Shown here piece by piece: positions 1 to 12,535 of a stretch of DNA of 64,000 bases. The notes below the pieces were generated by a model. That model was not told the DNA's origin, did no database searches, and was given only the letters and a program-made list of their open reading frames with translations. Origin of the DNA: Megalobrama amblycephala (Eukaryota; Chordata; Actinopteri; Cypriniformes; Xenocyprididae); NCBI RefSeq assembly GCF_018812025.1, contig NC_063054.1, forward strand, positions 36,104,396 through 36,168,395, written 5' to 3'. How positions within the stretch are numbered: position 1 is the first letter of the stretch; each line of letters starts with the position of its first letter. The translations under genes and the position numbers were made by a program.

Positions 1-600
1 AAATTGTTATTAAAAATTAATTGCATTAATTGCACCCCTCACAATAATTTACCCTGGATCTTGTTCACGAACTACCTGCAGTCCAACTTATTGAGTCACG
101 ATGCAATAATGATACTGTGATTCATTGCAATAAATTATCATCACGTAGTTAGATAGGCAATACCCAGCTCTAGTATAGCACTGTATATTTAAATTTTATG
201 CAAATGAGGCTCATTATAGAATGTACTGTATTAGCAAATGTCAGTTGTGCAAGATTCAGAGTTGAGTGTGACTTTGAATCAAATTCAAAACACAGGAAGT
301 TGAATTGGAGTGACCGGAATATACTGAGTTGTAATTCAAAGAAATTCAACACCGTGAATGCATTTGGGGAAATTAAGTGTTCTTGCTTCTTTGCGTCTTT
401 CTGAAAGCCTTCAAACTTTAAAACAAAACTTAAAATTGTACTAAGGCGGTCAAGCCAACATTTAGAGTTTGTCTTTTGGGGGCTTTTTTTGTTGTTGATG
501 TTGTTCTACTCCCTTAAATTCAAATTGGAATTATATTCCCAGGCTGCTACTGCTACTAGGTTGCTACTTAAAATTCAATTAATATTCAGGAAATTTAGCA
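1..600. other. AT-rich sequence, nothing recognised
   Basis: AT-rich DNA with many short AATTCAA-like words and no convincing open frame, RNA gene or transposon end. It may be old repeat debris or intron. Confidence 0.4.
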
Positions 601-601
601 T

Positions 602-1364
602 TTAAAGAGGACCTATTATGCCCCTTTTCACAAGATGTAATATAAGTCTCTGTTGTCCCCAGAATGTGTCTGTGAAGTTTCAGCTCAAAATACCCCACAG
701 ATCATTTATTATAGCTTGTCAAATTTACCCCTATTTGTGTCCCTTTAAATGCAAATGAGCTGCTGCTCCAGAAGAGGGCGGAGCTATAACAACTCATACT
801 CAACAAACAACAAAGCTGGAGAATCTCACACAGCCAAAATGACGAAGGTGTTCAGCCTTACATTGTTCAAACCGGAGTCGACACTGATGGAGAGACTCAG
901 GAAGAAGTTACAACTTTTAGAATGAAACTGGACGTTTCTGAATGGTTAGTGGATAAATTTATGCATTGCTGTGGAGTTGATTCAACTCATCCACTAGCAT
1001 GTGCCGTCATGTTAGTCTTTTGTGCAAATCCAGCGTTGAATTGACCCTCGTTTGTGAAGCAGTCAACTCTTCCTCTTCTCTAAAGCAGCCCAACATGGCC
1101 CCGCCCCCTTTGTTGTGTGTTCTCAGGGGTGGGGTTTATGTAAATTTTAGGGTTAGTGATGTCACCAACCCAGGAAGAAGCTCGTTGTAGTCCCTACCAG
1201 CTGTTTGTTGTAGCCCTTAAAAAGCGATTTCTGTAAAAGATAATATCTCTCTTTGCATTGAACTTTGAGTGTCGTAACTTTGCAGATGTTGTTTATGCTC
1301 AAACAGCAACATTACACACTAACTAAAGTTAAAAAAATGAAATCATAATCAAGGACCCCTTTAA
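602..1364 (+). mobile_element. Repeat family A, copy 1 (non-autonomous DNA transposon)
   Basis: The left end reads TTTAAAGAGGACCTATTATG and the right end AAGGACCCCTTTAA, so the termini form a short inverted repeat (about 13 bp, TTAAAGGGGTCC-like). Highly similar copies lie at 25860-26726 and 46086-46466 (truncated), and a diverged inverted copy at 36720-37287. An internal open frame near 838-1044 carries the peptide EGVQPYIVQTG and is shared with copy 2, so the element may derive from a coding parent. The superfamily was not determined because I found no clean target duplication. Confidence 0.75.
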
Positions 1365-2267
1365 AAATCATTTTAGCAAATTATTTCAACTGGATATTGC
1401 ATGCACACATAAAATATGCAGAGAGTAGCATGGTAGTTTGCTATTTCAAGCAATTAAATGAAGCTTTATTGAGTTGAACTGGAATTTTAAAAGCATTCCT
1501 AACCCTGTAATATTGCACTATTAATATACACCTGTATTACACAGTGAAAGATGCCTGCACATAATTCCCACTCTCTCCAGGTATTATAGACCACCGCGAT
1601 GAACGCTAATTTTGTAGGCGTGTTTGTGTCATTAGCTGATTTACATTAGTTCCTCGAGTGAATCGAGTGTTAAAACGACACAGACTGTGCATGCACTAGA
1701 AGGATTGCAATTAATTCCCTCCAGTGTGTTGTGACATTACCCCAGTGCGTTACAAACGCTTCTGTTTACTGCACATGGTCTTCTTGCTGTGTTGATGAAA
1801 TTACAAAGCTAAGGTTTGACGTCTTTGAGACACGATCCTCAAACAACATCTCAACTCTACGGCCTGTTATTATTTCTGCCACAATTATCTTGTACATTCA
1901 TGCGTGCTGCTTTCAAGTTTAGACATGCTAAAAACAATGATGCCAACAGCAATGCTTGTGGAAAAACGCAGTGCATTCTGGGTGTTTATTTTCCTTCAGA
2001 GTCAAATTCAGTTTTTTCCAGATATAGTTGTAGTGCATGCAACAATTACACAGTCCTCAAACAGATTTATACTGAGGAAACATCAGTTTCAATCAGACTC
2101 AATCTGATTATTGATCTGTGAGATGCTATAGTTTTTGTGTTGATGTTTTCTTATTATTCAGAGGACATGAAATGAGAGAATTTAGTGTAGGATGTTTACC
2201 AAGTGGGAAACGGTGCATGCACAAAACACAAGCATACCTTCAAAACTGAACAAACACACATATACAC
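1365..2267. other. Unassigned sequence
   Basis: Non-repetitive AT-rich DNA. Overlapping open frames of 60-100 codons near 1731-2121 occur in all three + frames, lack splice signals and show no family motif. I see no supportable gene. Confidence 0.4.
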
Positions 2268-2609
2268 TAGGGCTGGGTGATATATCGCATGCGATTGTCA
2301 CGCGCATTGTAGTAGTAAAGCCAGTTCCCTGATTACCGCGAAATCGCCATCACCTGCTTTCAAATGGAGCGGCATTTATTAGACAGAGCCGTAGTTCACT
2401 GACAAGCTACGCAATAACGCGTTCATTATCGAAGGCGATTCATCTGCGATATGAACGCGATATTGCGTAGCTTATCAGTGATCTATGGCTCTGTCTATTA
2501 AATGCCGCTCCATTTGAAAGCAGGTGATGGCGATTTCGCGGTAATCAGGGAACCGGCTTTACTGACGAAATGCGCGTGACAATTGCATGCGATATATCGC
2601 CCAGCCCTA
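2268..2609. mobile_element. 342-bp foldback MITE
   Basis: The left end TAGGGCTGGGTGATATATCG is matched by an inverted right end CGATATATCGCCCAGCCCTA. The two arms stay complementary for roughly 160 bases each around a centre near 2435, including the inverted pair ATTACCGCGAAATCGCCATC and its reverse complement. It has no coding capacity. Small palindromic elements starting AGGGCTGGG are common in fish and are probably hAT-mobilised, but that assignment is inference. Confidence 0.85.
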
Positions 2610-2650
2610 ATATACACACACACACTATATATATCTATATAAAGCACATA

Positions 2651-2810
2651 TTGGCCCTATTTTAACAATCTAAGCGCAATGGTCTGAAGCGTCATGGTGT
2701 ATTTTGGGTGTAACATGCAATAAACCAACCAGAGTGTAATCTCCAGTTCCCTTTAAAAGCCAGGTGCGCTTGCACCTTGGCGGATTCGCTATTTATTGCG
2801 TCGGGTGTAT
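2651..2810 (+). mobile_element. Truncated DNA transposon fragment (GGCCCTATTTTAAC end)
   Basis: The segment begins GGCCCTATTTTAACAATC and continues through TAAACCAACCAGAGT and CAGGTGCGCTTGCACCTTGG, words I recognise from a widespread fish transposon end. No matching inverted end is found downstream, so this is a one-ended remnant. The right limit is approximate. Confidence 0.5.
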
Positions 2811-3094
2811 GATAGGGTCCATTGTGTTGAACTGTATGGAGTCAAAACACATGCAGTTCCCACAGGAACACACAGCTGCTGAGCTTCAGATGGGCAGATG
2901 ACAAACAAAACTGTGTTTTCAAGCACAAATGGATGTGCATTTGTGTGTGAATCTTGTGTATGTTCTCCATCTGTTGTCAATTGTTCCTTTGTATGTGTGC
3001 AACAAAAATAGCGCACTGAAATTAGTAAGGATACATTAACTGCTTACCTTTTATACATTCAAAATTACAGCTCTAGAGTCAGACTTGAATCTAC

Positions 3095-3100
<6 letters not shown>

Positions 3101-3177
<77 letters not shown>

Positions 3178-3199
3178 GTGTGTGTGTATGTGTGTGTGT
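3101..3199. repeat. (TA)n followed by (TG)n microsatellite
   Basis: About 74 bases of uninterrupted TA dinucleotide, then imperfect TG repeats. Long open frames here are translation of the repeat. Confidence 0.98.
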
Positions 3200-4098
3200 A
3201 TATCTGATATGTGATATCTGCAAGTATATATATATATATACTGTATATCAGCAAGTCCTCTTTTATAGCTCCATGTAGCCATGCTGTTCTGCTTAAATAT
3301 ACAATAATAAATCATTTCCTGATCTATTTTCCAATTAATATTCCCCCATCAAGCTAATGACAGGGGAGAATGAGGTCTGACCAATCACAATGACCCTGAG
3401 GCCACGGCTGACAGGATGTTCATTTTAGATCATGACACAAATGGCGAAAGACTCGATAAAGCGCCAGTGAAAGTGTTTCTTACAGGAAATCCGTTAATGC
3501 AAAGTAGCTGACCTGAGCACGAACAAATGTTCTTATGAGAGACTCGCGTAATGCTTTCATAAATCCCTGTGAACATAGTTGACCTTTTCACAGGAAGTGA
3601 ATTATAAGGGGGACAGATCCATATATGTCGCTATGGATTATAAAAGACTCTTATCTATTTAAAGAAGAGTTCGGGATTTTGTAGACTGCGGCGTATTCCC
3701 AGAGGGATATCTGATCTCTTCCTCATCTGCTGGATTTGCAAACGCATGCATGTCAAGATTATCGGTATTGTTAAAGCTGGAAAGCACAGCAGACAGCATA
3801 ACCCCAACTTCACCCCACAGACAAGCTACTGGAGTCTCACACACACTAGCAGCATCATGCACACACACTAACAATTGTGTATTGTATTTTAGCGCAATTA
3901 CTCCTTATTTGCATGCCACCCGCAGTCCAGCTTAACAAGATGTTGATGTTGTGCTATACCAGGCATATTTAAGTAAACTGGCATCTCAAATGATTTACTG
4001 TCAGAATATGTAATGCATTTGATGAAGAACTTACTACTTTGTATAACTTTTTTTTTCTTTTTTTTTCTTTTCATTTTATAAGTGCACTTCTGTTCAGA
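3200..4098. other. Unassigned sequence, partly GC-balanced
   Basis: The part at about 3345-3620 is of higher complexity than its surroundings and matches no other place in the window. It could be conserved non-coding DNA. No gene is supported. A short T-rich tract lies at 4048-4072. Confidence 0.35.
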
Positions 4099-4545
4099 CA
4101 TTTGGGGTCAGGGTATTTTCTACTCACCAAAGCTGCATTTATTTGACTGAAAATACAGTAATATTGTGAATTATTATCACTATTTAAAATAGCTGTTTTC
4201 TATTTGAATGTATTTTAAAATGTAAAAGCTGAATTTTCAGCATCATTACTCCAGTCTTCAGTGTCACATGATCCTTCAGAAATCATTCTAATATGATGAT
4301 TTGATGCTCAAGAAACATTTATTATTATTATCAATGTTGAAAACAGGTGTGCTGCTTCATATTTTTGTTTTTTTAGGATCCTTTTATAAATGTAAAGTTC
4401 GAAATGTAACAATTTATTTGTTATAGAATTATTTTGACATTATAAATGTTTTTTAACTGTCACTTTTGATCATTTTAATGCATCCTTGCTAAAAAGTATT
4501 AATTTCTTAAATTTTACTGACTCCAAACCTTTGAACAGTACTGAA
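4099..4545 (-). repeat. Repeat family C, copy 1 (inverted)
   Basis: Read on the minus strand this copy runs from CTTTTGAACAGTAC-like words through GATGCATTAAA, AGCAGCACACCTG and CTGAAGACTGGAGTAATGAT to GACCCCAAA. The same order is seen at 28383-29045 (minus), 50878-51285 (plus) and 59990-60270 (plus), and partially at 39365-39495 and 56030-56150. It is a dispersed, non-coding cyprinid-type repeat of about 400 bp. Confidence 0.8.
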
Positions 4546-5150
4546 TGCATGTTTTTTATGAATACAGTCTGGACATATTACATCCAGCATGTTGGCATTG
4601 CTCTTAAAGTGTACATCTGGGCATTTTTCGTCTTATGTTTATTGAATACTGTATATGCTGATATGCTACTTATTACACCTATACAGTACTACATAGTAAG
4701 GAAATATGAGAAATGTCATTATTTCATGGGCAAATTTAAATTAGGTGCTTAAACAACAAACAAAAAACACTCAAATAAAAATGCTTTGAGCAGGTGCATT
4801 GTATTCTTAGTGAATTCTCTCCTGACTGCTGAACTCATGATGTTTCCATGTGCATGTGTTCGTTCGGCACAGAAAAGCTCATGCTCTTCACCCCTTGCCA
4901 CTGTTTTCCTGCTTCTCGTTCAGCCGGAGGACTCAGTAATTGGAAAGATAAAATCAATAACAATTGAGGATAAGAGATGTGCACGCACACACACACTCAA
5001 TACAGGCAGAAACGAGCAGCAAAAGATGCTTTCTCACACAGCACACGAGTCTCTATGATATTCTGCTCTCTAAAAATGGCTCGGCCCTTCCGTCAATGTA
5101 AGTCCGAGGGATTTTAAAAGTTTCATGCTTGAAGTTGGAGGTTTGTTTAA
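4546..5150. other. Unassigned sequence
   Basis: Two open frames of about 90 codons occur here, but they lack splice sites, domains or codon structure pointing to a gene. A short CA tract lies near 4985-5000. Confidence 0.35.
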
Positions 5151-5158
5151 ATCACTAA

Positions 5159-6753
5159 TAGGGATGCACCGATCCGATATTCAGATCGGTATCGGCTCCG
5201 ATATTGCCATTTTTGCCGGATCGGGTATCGGCCGGACGGGACCGATCCAAATCCGATACTGTGCGTGTACTATTCTGTATTATTGTTAAGCTCCACAAAG
5301 GGCACAAAAACATTAAAAAGCACCATAAAGTTTCTGTGCACTATATACCAAGTGTTCTGAAGCCCTTCCATAGTTTAATATGAGGTACAGATAAATATTT
5401 ATGTCGTTAAATTAAAGGTCACGTAAATGCCTCCCTCTGCTGCAGCTGTCAGTCATTCTCTATTCAGCATTCAGACTGCGTGTCGCGTTCGGTTACGACA
5501 GTCAACACAATGAAACACTCTCAAAGATGAATCAATGTTTCTATTATTATACTTCATCAAGATACCGGTAATACAATACGGATCATCAATATATCTTCAC
5601 TTTGTGCTTTGAACTTTTCACTGCGGAGCGTTGCCGCTGCGCTCTCTGATTCCATTATGCTTCAAGCGCATCATTCTGCACACGGGATGCGCATAAGCGC
5701 TTTGTGCCGCTCTGTATGGGAGCCGTTCATATTATAATACTTTTGCGCAATGAAAGATTGTTAATAGCATTTTTTTTTTTTTGTTCTGTCCTATCTATCA
5801 TATGTTGCTGCATCATTTTAATTTTTATATTTTAATTATTAGACATTTAATAGCTTCTGATTTCGTCCACATTTTCATATTTATTCACAAACTTATAGGA
5901 TAAACAAATAGGCCTAGGCTATGCATGTATTTATATTATGAAAAGAAAATATTATGAAAAGAAAATTTTTAAAAAAGTCTGCATCACTTTTCATTTTCCA
6001 TCTCATCTCAACACTTTTTGAGGATTGTGAGTGAACGCGATCATCTCTTCCTCTTTACTACTTTACAGAAGTAAATAAACATGAATGAAACTCAAAAAAT
6101 GTTGAAAGTTGCAGTAGCTTACCGAAATCTGTAGCACGTCAATTCAATCAGTGTTGTAAACAATGTCACGTATTTACCTCAGAAAAGCCATTCGTTGACC
6201 ATAAACTTATAGTCAGCAGCAAGAAAAATAAAACAAAACGGATTAGAAACTTAATTATGTAAGTATATGTATTATAATATAATATATAATAGAGTGGACA
6301 AACTGGGTGCGTGTAATCCAACGCATCGTTTTCATTTCATTCTGAACTCGCGCTCTGCTGCCACACTGGAGCGCGCTCACCACCTACTGGACAGGGGTTT
6401 GAATTACAGTTACAAGCAAATTCAGCCTCAGTAATCTGTCAAAATGACGGACAGGCCGATTTTTTCCGTCACTGCTAAAAAAAATTCCATCAATGATGGA
6501 AAATTCTCGGTTAACGTGACCTTTGAGATTATATATTATATACACGCCACACTACCGCCGGTGACACTCCACGACCGCGGTGGCGCGGTTGTCATGCCGA
6601 CCGTCACAGCCCTAAGTGAGGCATACAGTTTATTAGGTAATTTAGCACTTTTCTTATTACTTGAATATCGGATCGGATCGGTATCGGCCGATACTGAATC
6701 CCAGGTATCGGTATCGGTATCGGAAGCGAAAAAGGCGGATCGGTGCATCCCTA
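5159..6753. mobile_element. Complete hAT-like element, 1595 bp, 8-bp target duplication
   Basis: The termini TAGGGATGCACCGATC (left) and GATCGGTGCATCCCTA (right) are exact 16-bp inverted repeats. They are flanked by the identical octamer ATCACTAA at 5151-5158 and 6754-6761. An 8-bp target duplication with such ends is the signature of the hAT superfamily. Subterminal regions are rich in CGGTATCGG and CCGATAC words on both sides, as expected for transposase-binding repeats. No transposase frame survives inside, so it is non-autonomous or internally replaced. A segment near 6440-6510 resembles another dispersed repeat also seen at about 37360-37440, suggesting a nested insertion. Confidence 0.92.
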
Positions 6754-6913
6754 ATCACTAACCCCAAGTATGATCAGTAGTATGGCTATGTTCACACTGT
6801 CAGTTTTTGGGATTGACAGCTGCATTTACTCACAGGTGTTTCTCAAAATCTCCTGTTCACACAGCAGCTGAATGTGCAACGGGAGTCAAGCTCATATTCT
6901 CTTACTAGTAACC

Positions 6914-7324
6914 TAGTTCTGTCATGACAAGTGTTTGGTATGGTATATGACAATGTTGATATGTTTGGTCTTGGCAGAATAGATCTGCTATGCCGCCGCT
7001 GCTCTTATTGTCGGTTATTGTTGCTGCTGCAGAGCAAGTACGAGACTTGCTACTGCCAATACATACACGACACGCTGCTGTGAGAAAGACATGCTGTCGC
7101 TGTACAATATAACTTACATGAATTACTCATAGCAGATCTATACAGGTGGAGGTGCAACAGCTACAGCAAATGCTGACCAAGTATTTGAAGGTTGAGCAGC
7201 GAGCTCATTGGCTACTGATATAGCAGGATCCAATCAGCTGTACCCTATAGAGAATGATGTGATTACAAGCAGATTGAGTTAAGGACCTGTCAGCCTGTGG
7301 CATCTAGAGTTTCATGACAGAACT
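6914..7324. mobile_element. Element with exact 13-bp terminal inverted repeats
   Basis: AGTTCTGTCATGA at 6914-6926 is repeated inverted as TCATGACAGAACT at 7312-7324. The interior contains GCTGCTGCAGAGCAAGTAC and CAGATCTATACAGGTGGAGG. I recognise it as a dispersed fish repeat. There is no coding frame and no obvious target duplication. Confidence 0.65.
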
Positions 7325-7409
7325 TTGTATCGAGAGTGGCCAAAGTAATATCAAAAACGTCCATAAAACTGAAAAGAGGATTGGCTGCACAAGTCATTTC
7401 AACTTAAAT

Positions 7410-7417
<8 letters not shown>

Positions 7418-7463
<46 letters not shown>
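7418..7463. repeat. (TA)n microsatellite
   Basis: About 45 bases of TA dinucleotide immediately upstream of repeat family D copy 1. The second family D copy also sits beside a TA tract. Confidence 0.95.
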
Positions 7464-7466
<3 letters not shown>

Positions 7467-7470
7467 TGTA

Positions 7471-8250
7471 TGGGTCATTGACGAATAAGGTTTTTAAAAG
7501 TGTAAAAAAAAAACACATGGGAGATATAATTAATTTTGAAGTTTTATTAAGTGTTAACAATGAGATTATGTGTTTTTATAATCAATTAACACTGCTTTTG
7601 TCATTTTTTTTTTACAAGATGGACAAAATGGACAAAAAGTCATTTGGTTTACCCAAAATTTCGGTTTTACCGAATGACACTTTTGGTTATACCAAGTGAC
7701 AACATTTTCAAACAATGCTAACAGGTTGATATCTAGCTAGCTAGCAAAAGGACAAATCAAACATTTTATATTTAGTACACGTTTTTAAAATATTACAGCA
7801 TTTTCCATGTTTTATAGCGGTTGTACCGAATGACCTGATGTTTCGGGACATGAGTATGATCAAGTGAAAACTTGAATTTTTTAAATAGTTAAGAGAGAGT
7901 TAGTTACTTTGCTTCATGACCATGTGGTCCTCTGCAGGTGTCTGAATGATGTCACATCCTGTCACATGATACTGACTGCATGACTTGATCCAAAATGGTC
8001 GATTTATATTGGTTACTCCAAATGACATCAATGAAATTCATTTTTCCAGAAATTTTTCTCGTAACAAAGCAACGACTTCTACACATAATCTTAATATCAT
8101 TTTGCACTATGTTGATATATGATGTTATAAAATCATGCCAGAATAAAAGAATACATACACTTTTTACTTTTTAAGATATTTTAATCACAAATGAAAAGGC
8201 TGTCCCTTGGACGGTTAAACCGAATGACATTTCGACACTTCAAAATCTTT
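7471..8250. repeat. Repeat family D, copy 1
   Basis: A segment of about 780 bp that is collinear with 51941-52720 across its whole length. It contains recurring ACCGAATGAC-like decamers in both orientations: 7639-7648 (inverted), 7669-7678, 7691-7700, 7825-7834, 8017-8026 and 8219-8228. No open frame of note is present. Dense short motifs of this kind in a non-coding repeat could be protein-binding sites. No clear terminal inverted repeat was seen, so the class is unknown. Confidence 0.8.
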
Positions 8251-9072
8251 ATATATATATATATATAATAGCATCTCAGTGATTCTAAAATAACACAAAC
8301 TGTCATGTTGAGCCTTTATTCCTTTATTGAGTGCTTCATATCAGTCGTTTATGAGGTTTCATTTCAGTTCGGATGCTCCCTTAGAAGGCAGCTGTCTATG
8401 TAGGCAGTAGTAAGTAGGCAGTAGCGAGGCATTAGTGTGTAGGAGGTGCATCTCTGGGCTCACCACTTGAGCTGATTGATTTCACATCACACGACTAATT
8501 ACCGTGTGCCTTAAGGTCTCCAATACACCAGCTCTACCACTTCCTGCATATGTGTTGAACTTGATGTGTAGAGCAGGAGATTAAAGCTGCCATATGTAAT
8601 ATTTTGATGGTAAATTTTTTTTATTTTTTTATTTTTTTGCAGAGTCAACTATCATAGTAGTTTGATTATCTGAAGAGTGTAAACAACTGACTCTGTGGAG
8701 CTTTCCGAAAATCTGTTGATTTGAGTCATCTGACATGCCAAGCTCTAGCTTACAATCAGAAATTGGCATTTTGTATGTCAAATATTTTTGGTAACTGCAT
8801 GCAGTGCTTCTAAATCATAGGTTGCTCTGGATAAAAGCGTCTGATAAATGAGTAAATGTAACTGCTGATGGTGTGATTTTTTGGGGGGGGGGGGATTTGT
8901 GTTCTGCCTACTTTAAATTACAGCATGTGGAAAGTTCACATAATGCAATGATATTATTTCAAACAGCAGTATGCTACCCTATCACATGATCACACTGAAT
9001 TACTTGTATAATTCAGCGAGTGGCATTAAATTATAGTATATTATTGAAACAAATATTTTTTATATATAAATA

Positions 9073-9077
<5 letters not shown>
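8251..9077. other. Unassigned sequence with a SINE/LINE-type tail and G run
   Basis: At 8816-8865 the text GGTTGCTCTGGATAAAAGCG followed by TCTGATAAATGAGTAAATGT is the familiar 3' tail of fish SINEs and LINEs, present without a recognisable body. A run of G lies at 8883-8894. The rest is unassigned. Confidence 0.5.
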
Positions 9078-9113
<36 letters not shown>

Positions 9114-9145
9114 ATCTACAATTCAGCCACAATGCAGGAAAAAAA

Positions 9146-9197
<52 letters not shown>
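9078..9197. repeat. (TA)n, poly(A) and (TA)n tracts
   Basis: A TA tract at 9078-9108, then a run of about 25 A at 9139-9163 running directly into a second TA tract to 9197. The poly(A) could be a retrotransposon tail, but no body is recognised before it. Confidence 0.9.
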
Positions 9198-9201
<4 letters not shown>

Positions 9202-10138
9202 GTTGATTGTTGAATCTGTATCTGCCTTGTATCAGCCTGTGAAGCTGATTTTGCAATGCATTTAAAATACAACCAGATTGCATTATATGGTACAGTATTA
9301 TTAGCAGTGCACTCTGCTGTTTTACATTTTGCTAAATGTAGCAGTACAGTATACTGCGTACAGAAATAGTATAGTAATATGCTAGTATGCTATTCCAAGC
9401 AGCCCAGTCAGTTTTATGGTGCTGCTTTAATGTACAATTGCTGCTTCTCATCTGAGTGTCTTACTATTTGTACATGTAAACCAGGTAATACGGCTGGACT
9501 GACTTCATTGGCTGCTCATCAGAGACTCTCTGGTGGACGTTTGACCTCCCATTGATCACAGATGCCAGTTTGATTGAAATAGAAGCCATTGTGTCGGTAA
9601 GGGTTTGTGGTTCATTTGAGAGAGAAAAATGGGCAGAACTCCAAAATGAAAGGGAGAAGTAGATTTTTACACTGTCTAAAGAAAAAATGCTTTAAATATT
9701 AATATGTTGTTATGTGGTTCATATAGGGTGGTTTCAGATAATATCACTGTAAAAAAATCCACTTATTTTAGATTAAAAAATTAAGTTCATCTGCTGCCTT
9801 GAAGTATAATGAAGTATAATGGAGAAATGTAGTATAATCAAATTGACTGTGCAAGTCATTTCAACTTAAATTATACAAAATCTGACTTAACTTGAGTTGG
9901 ATCTCGTATAACTTGAAACTAGAATAACTCAACTAGAAATGTTGAAGTTGCTTAAATTATTTTGATGAGATCATGTATTCTAAAAATATATGTTGCCATG
10001 ATTTATTGATTATTTATTTTAGTTGTATTTATATACTTTATTAGTATTTTATATTGTATTAACAAATACTTTTAATATTTTAAATTTGATTTATTTTCAT
10101 ATTTTCAGTTTTAATTTTAGTTTTTTGTAGTTTAATTT
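9198..10138. repeat. Unassigned DNA and low-complexity dispersed repeat
   Basis: 9198-9730 has no recognised feature. From 9740 to 9960 the words CAAGTCATTTCAACTTAAAT and AACTTAACTTGAG resemble a small dispersed fish element; the first word also occurs at 7390. From 10000 the sequence is T-rich TTTTAGTTTT-type DNA that resumes at 10387, beyond the inserted MITE. Confidence 0.4.
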
Positions 10139-10386
10139 AAAGGTGCAGTAAGCAATTTCTGAGAAACACTGTTGATATTTGAAATCACCAAAACAAACAC
10201 GCCCCTACCCAAAAGGATCACACCCCTATCTTTATAGCTCCGCCCCCAAATTCATGAGCACGCTATATAACACAGCCCCCAAAAATGAGTGGACACGCCC
10301 CTTACTGCTGATTGGCCAAGTGTGTTTTGGTGCTCGGTCCGATCCACTTTCAACAGCGTTTCTCAGAAATCGCTTACTGCACCTTT
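10139..10386. mobile_element. 248-bp MITE inserted in a T-rich repeat
   Basis: The left end AAAGGTGCAGTAAGCAATTT and the inverted right end AAATCGCTTACTGCACCTTT match over more than 20 bases. The flanking text TAATTTA is duplicated on both sides (10133-10139 and 10386-10392, overlapping the element ends by one base). A truncated relative starts at 42177. The interior carries several CCGCCCCC and ACACGCCCC GC-box-like words. Non-autonomous DNA transposon. Confidence 0.8.
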
Positions 10387-11688
10387 AATTTAAGTTTTAG
10401 TAATTATATTATTTGCTTCTGTCATTTTTATTATTTTTTTGTATTTCTGTTTAGCTTTTTTAAATCTCATTTTTATTTTTTGTTTATTTGTTTCATTTAG
10501 TTTCCAAGGCATTTTTAGTTTTCTTTTAAGTTGAAGTTTTTCATCAAATATTTATATTTTTTATTTATTTTAGCTTTATTTCAATTACCAAACATATTTT
10601 TAATTGTTTTAGACTAACATTAACAACACTGACAGTATTAGATATTTTTATCAGTATTATGCATGCTCATTTTTCCATATACTTCAGCTTTAAGTGAACT
10701 CTAGATAACTGCAAAAGTGATAAAAAACACTTATGCATTACCAAATTTCAAAATGAATATCTATTGCTATAATGTACAATATACTAAATTCACTACGGTT
10801 TGATTTTTAATTTATTTAGACAAAATAGTATAGGCAGTATCCGCCATGTCATTGAGGAATGTTTGTTGCACAAATGCTTTCTGGAGATGTTACACTCTAA
10901 ATCTTAGTGTTAGTGGTTTGTTCCAATCATTAACCCTAAATATAATCAGTAGTAGTAGTGATGCTCGACTTAACAAACACCTCTAAATATAGAAAACTGG
11001 AAGCAAGCATCTTTGATGAAGAAAAATGTATTTAAAGAGAGAAGGTAGAGCACAAACCAACCTTCACACAGCCGTTACAGTCCACAGAGCGCACACACAA
11101 ACACACACAGAGTAATTAAGCACAATCGTTATACAACACACACACATAGAAACAGAAAACAGCCTTATTGGTGTGGCTCATTTCAGTGGGATAATTTCGC
11201 TGCCGGGCCTGACCATCCATCTCCCTGAGCACTCTTCTCTTCATGCACCGGGTCAATACAGTGGGGGAGAGTCGTAGCCGGTCTGTCCTATAAAGCAGCG
11301 TCTGACCGCTGCCAATGAGCTGCATTATCTCAGTGCCAGCAGCAGGACTGATGCGATTTCATTCGGCACTATTATCTTGCGCCGCTTTGGCTTCTTGAAT
11401 TAATGTGACCTGTTTACTTATTCTTGTTTTCTGCCTTGTAGTTTCCTGGCTGATTATTGAGTTCTTTTGCAAGTGTTCTCAAATTAAAATGCTAAGTATT
11501 CTGTATACAGATTTTTACTTTTATTTATTTATTTTTTTTTTTAAAGTGTGAGTGGTGTTTACCTGTGCAGAACTTACTGCCATGATTCTAGAGTGTTGTG
11601 GGTGAATGCATTGATCACGTTGATCATGGCAGAAGTTTCTTGTGATTCGATCTTTAGTTGTAATTGTAAAGTTAATAGTTGATAGTAC
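10387..11688. other. T-rich repeat continuation, then unassigned sequence
   Basis: 10387-10640 continues the T-rich TTTTAGTT repeat. From 10640 to 11688 I see no transposon end. One minus-strand open frame of 69 codons at 11116-11325 has no family resemblance and no splice context. Confidence 0.4.
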
Positions 11689-11903
11689 ATCCATCCATCC
11701 ATCCATCTCTCTGTCTATCTATCTATCTATCTATCTATCAATCATTCCTCTGTCTGTCTGTCTGTCTCTCTATCTATCCATCTGTCTGTCATTCTATCTG
11801 TCTGTTGTTCCATCCATCCATCCATCCATCCATCCATCCATCCATCCATCCATCTCTTGTTCCATCCGTCCATCCATCCATCCTTCTATCTGTCTGTCAT
11901 TCC

Positions 11904-11945
<42 letters not shown>

Positions 11946-12212
11946 TGTTCCTTCCATCCATCCATCCATCCATCATCCATCCATCCATCCATCCATCCAT
12001 CCATCCATCCATCCATCCATCCATCCATCCATCTGTCTTCTGTCGTTCCATCCATCCATCCATCATCCATCTGTCTTCTGTCGTTCCATCCATCCATCCA
12101 TCCATCCATCCATCCATCCATCCATCCATCCATCCATCCATCCATCCATCCATCCATCTCTTGTTCCATCCGTCCGTCCGTCCATCCTTCTATCTGTCTG
12201 TCTGTCATTCTT

Positions 12213-12278
<66 letters not shown>

Positions 12279-12465
12279 CATCCATTGTTCCTTCCATCCA
12301 TCCATCCATCCATCCATCCATCCATCTGTCTTCTGTTGTTCCATCCATCCATCCATCCATCCATCCATCTGTCTTCTGTCGTTCCATCCATCCATCCATC
12401 CATCCATCCATCCATCCATTTACTCTTGTTCCATCCGTCCGTCCGTCCGTCCGTCCGTCCATCCT

Positions 12466-12535
<70 letters not shown>

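Noticed and set aside
6444..6761. 105-codon open frame at the right end of the hAT-like element
   Set aside because: It runs through the element's subterminal GGTATC repeats and its terminus, so it is not a transposase remnant.
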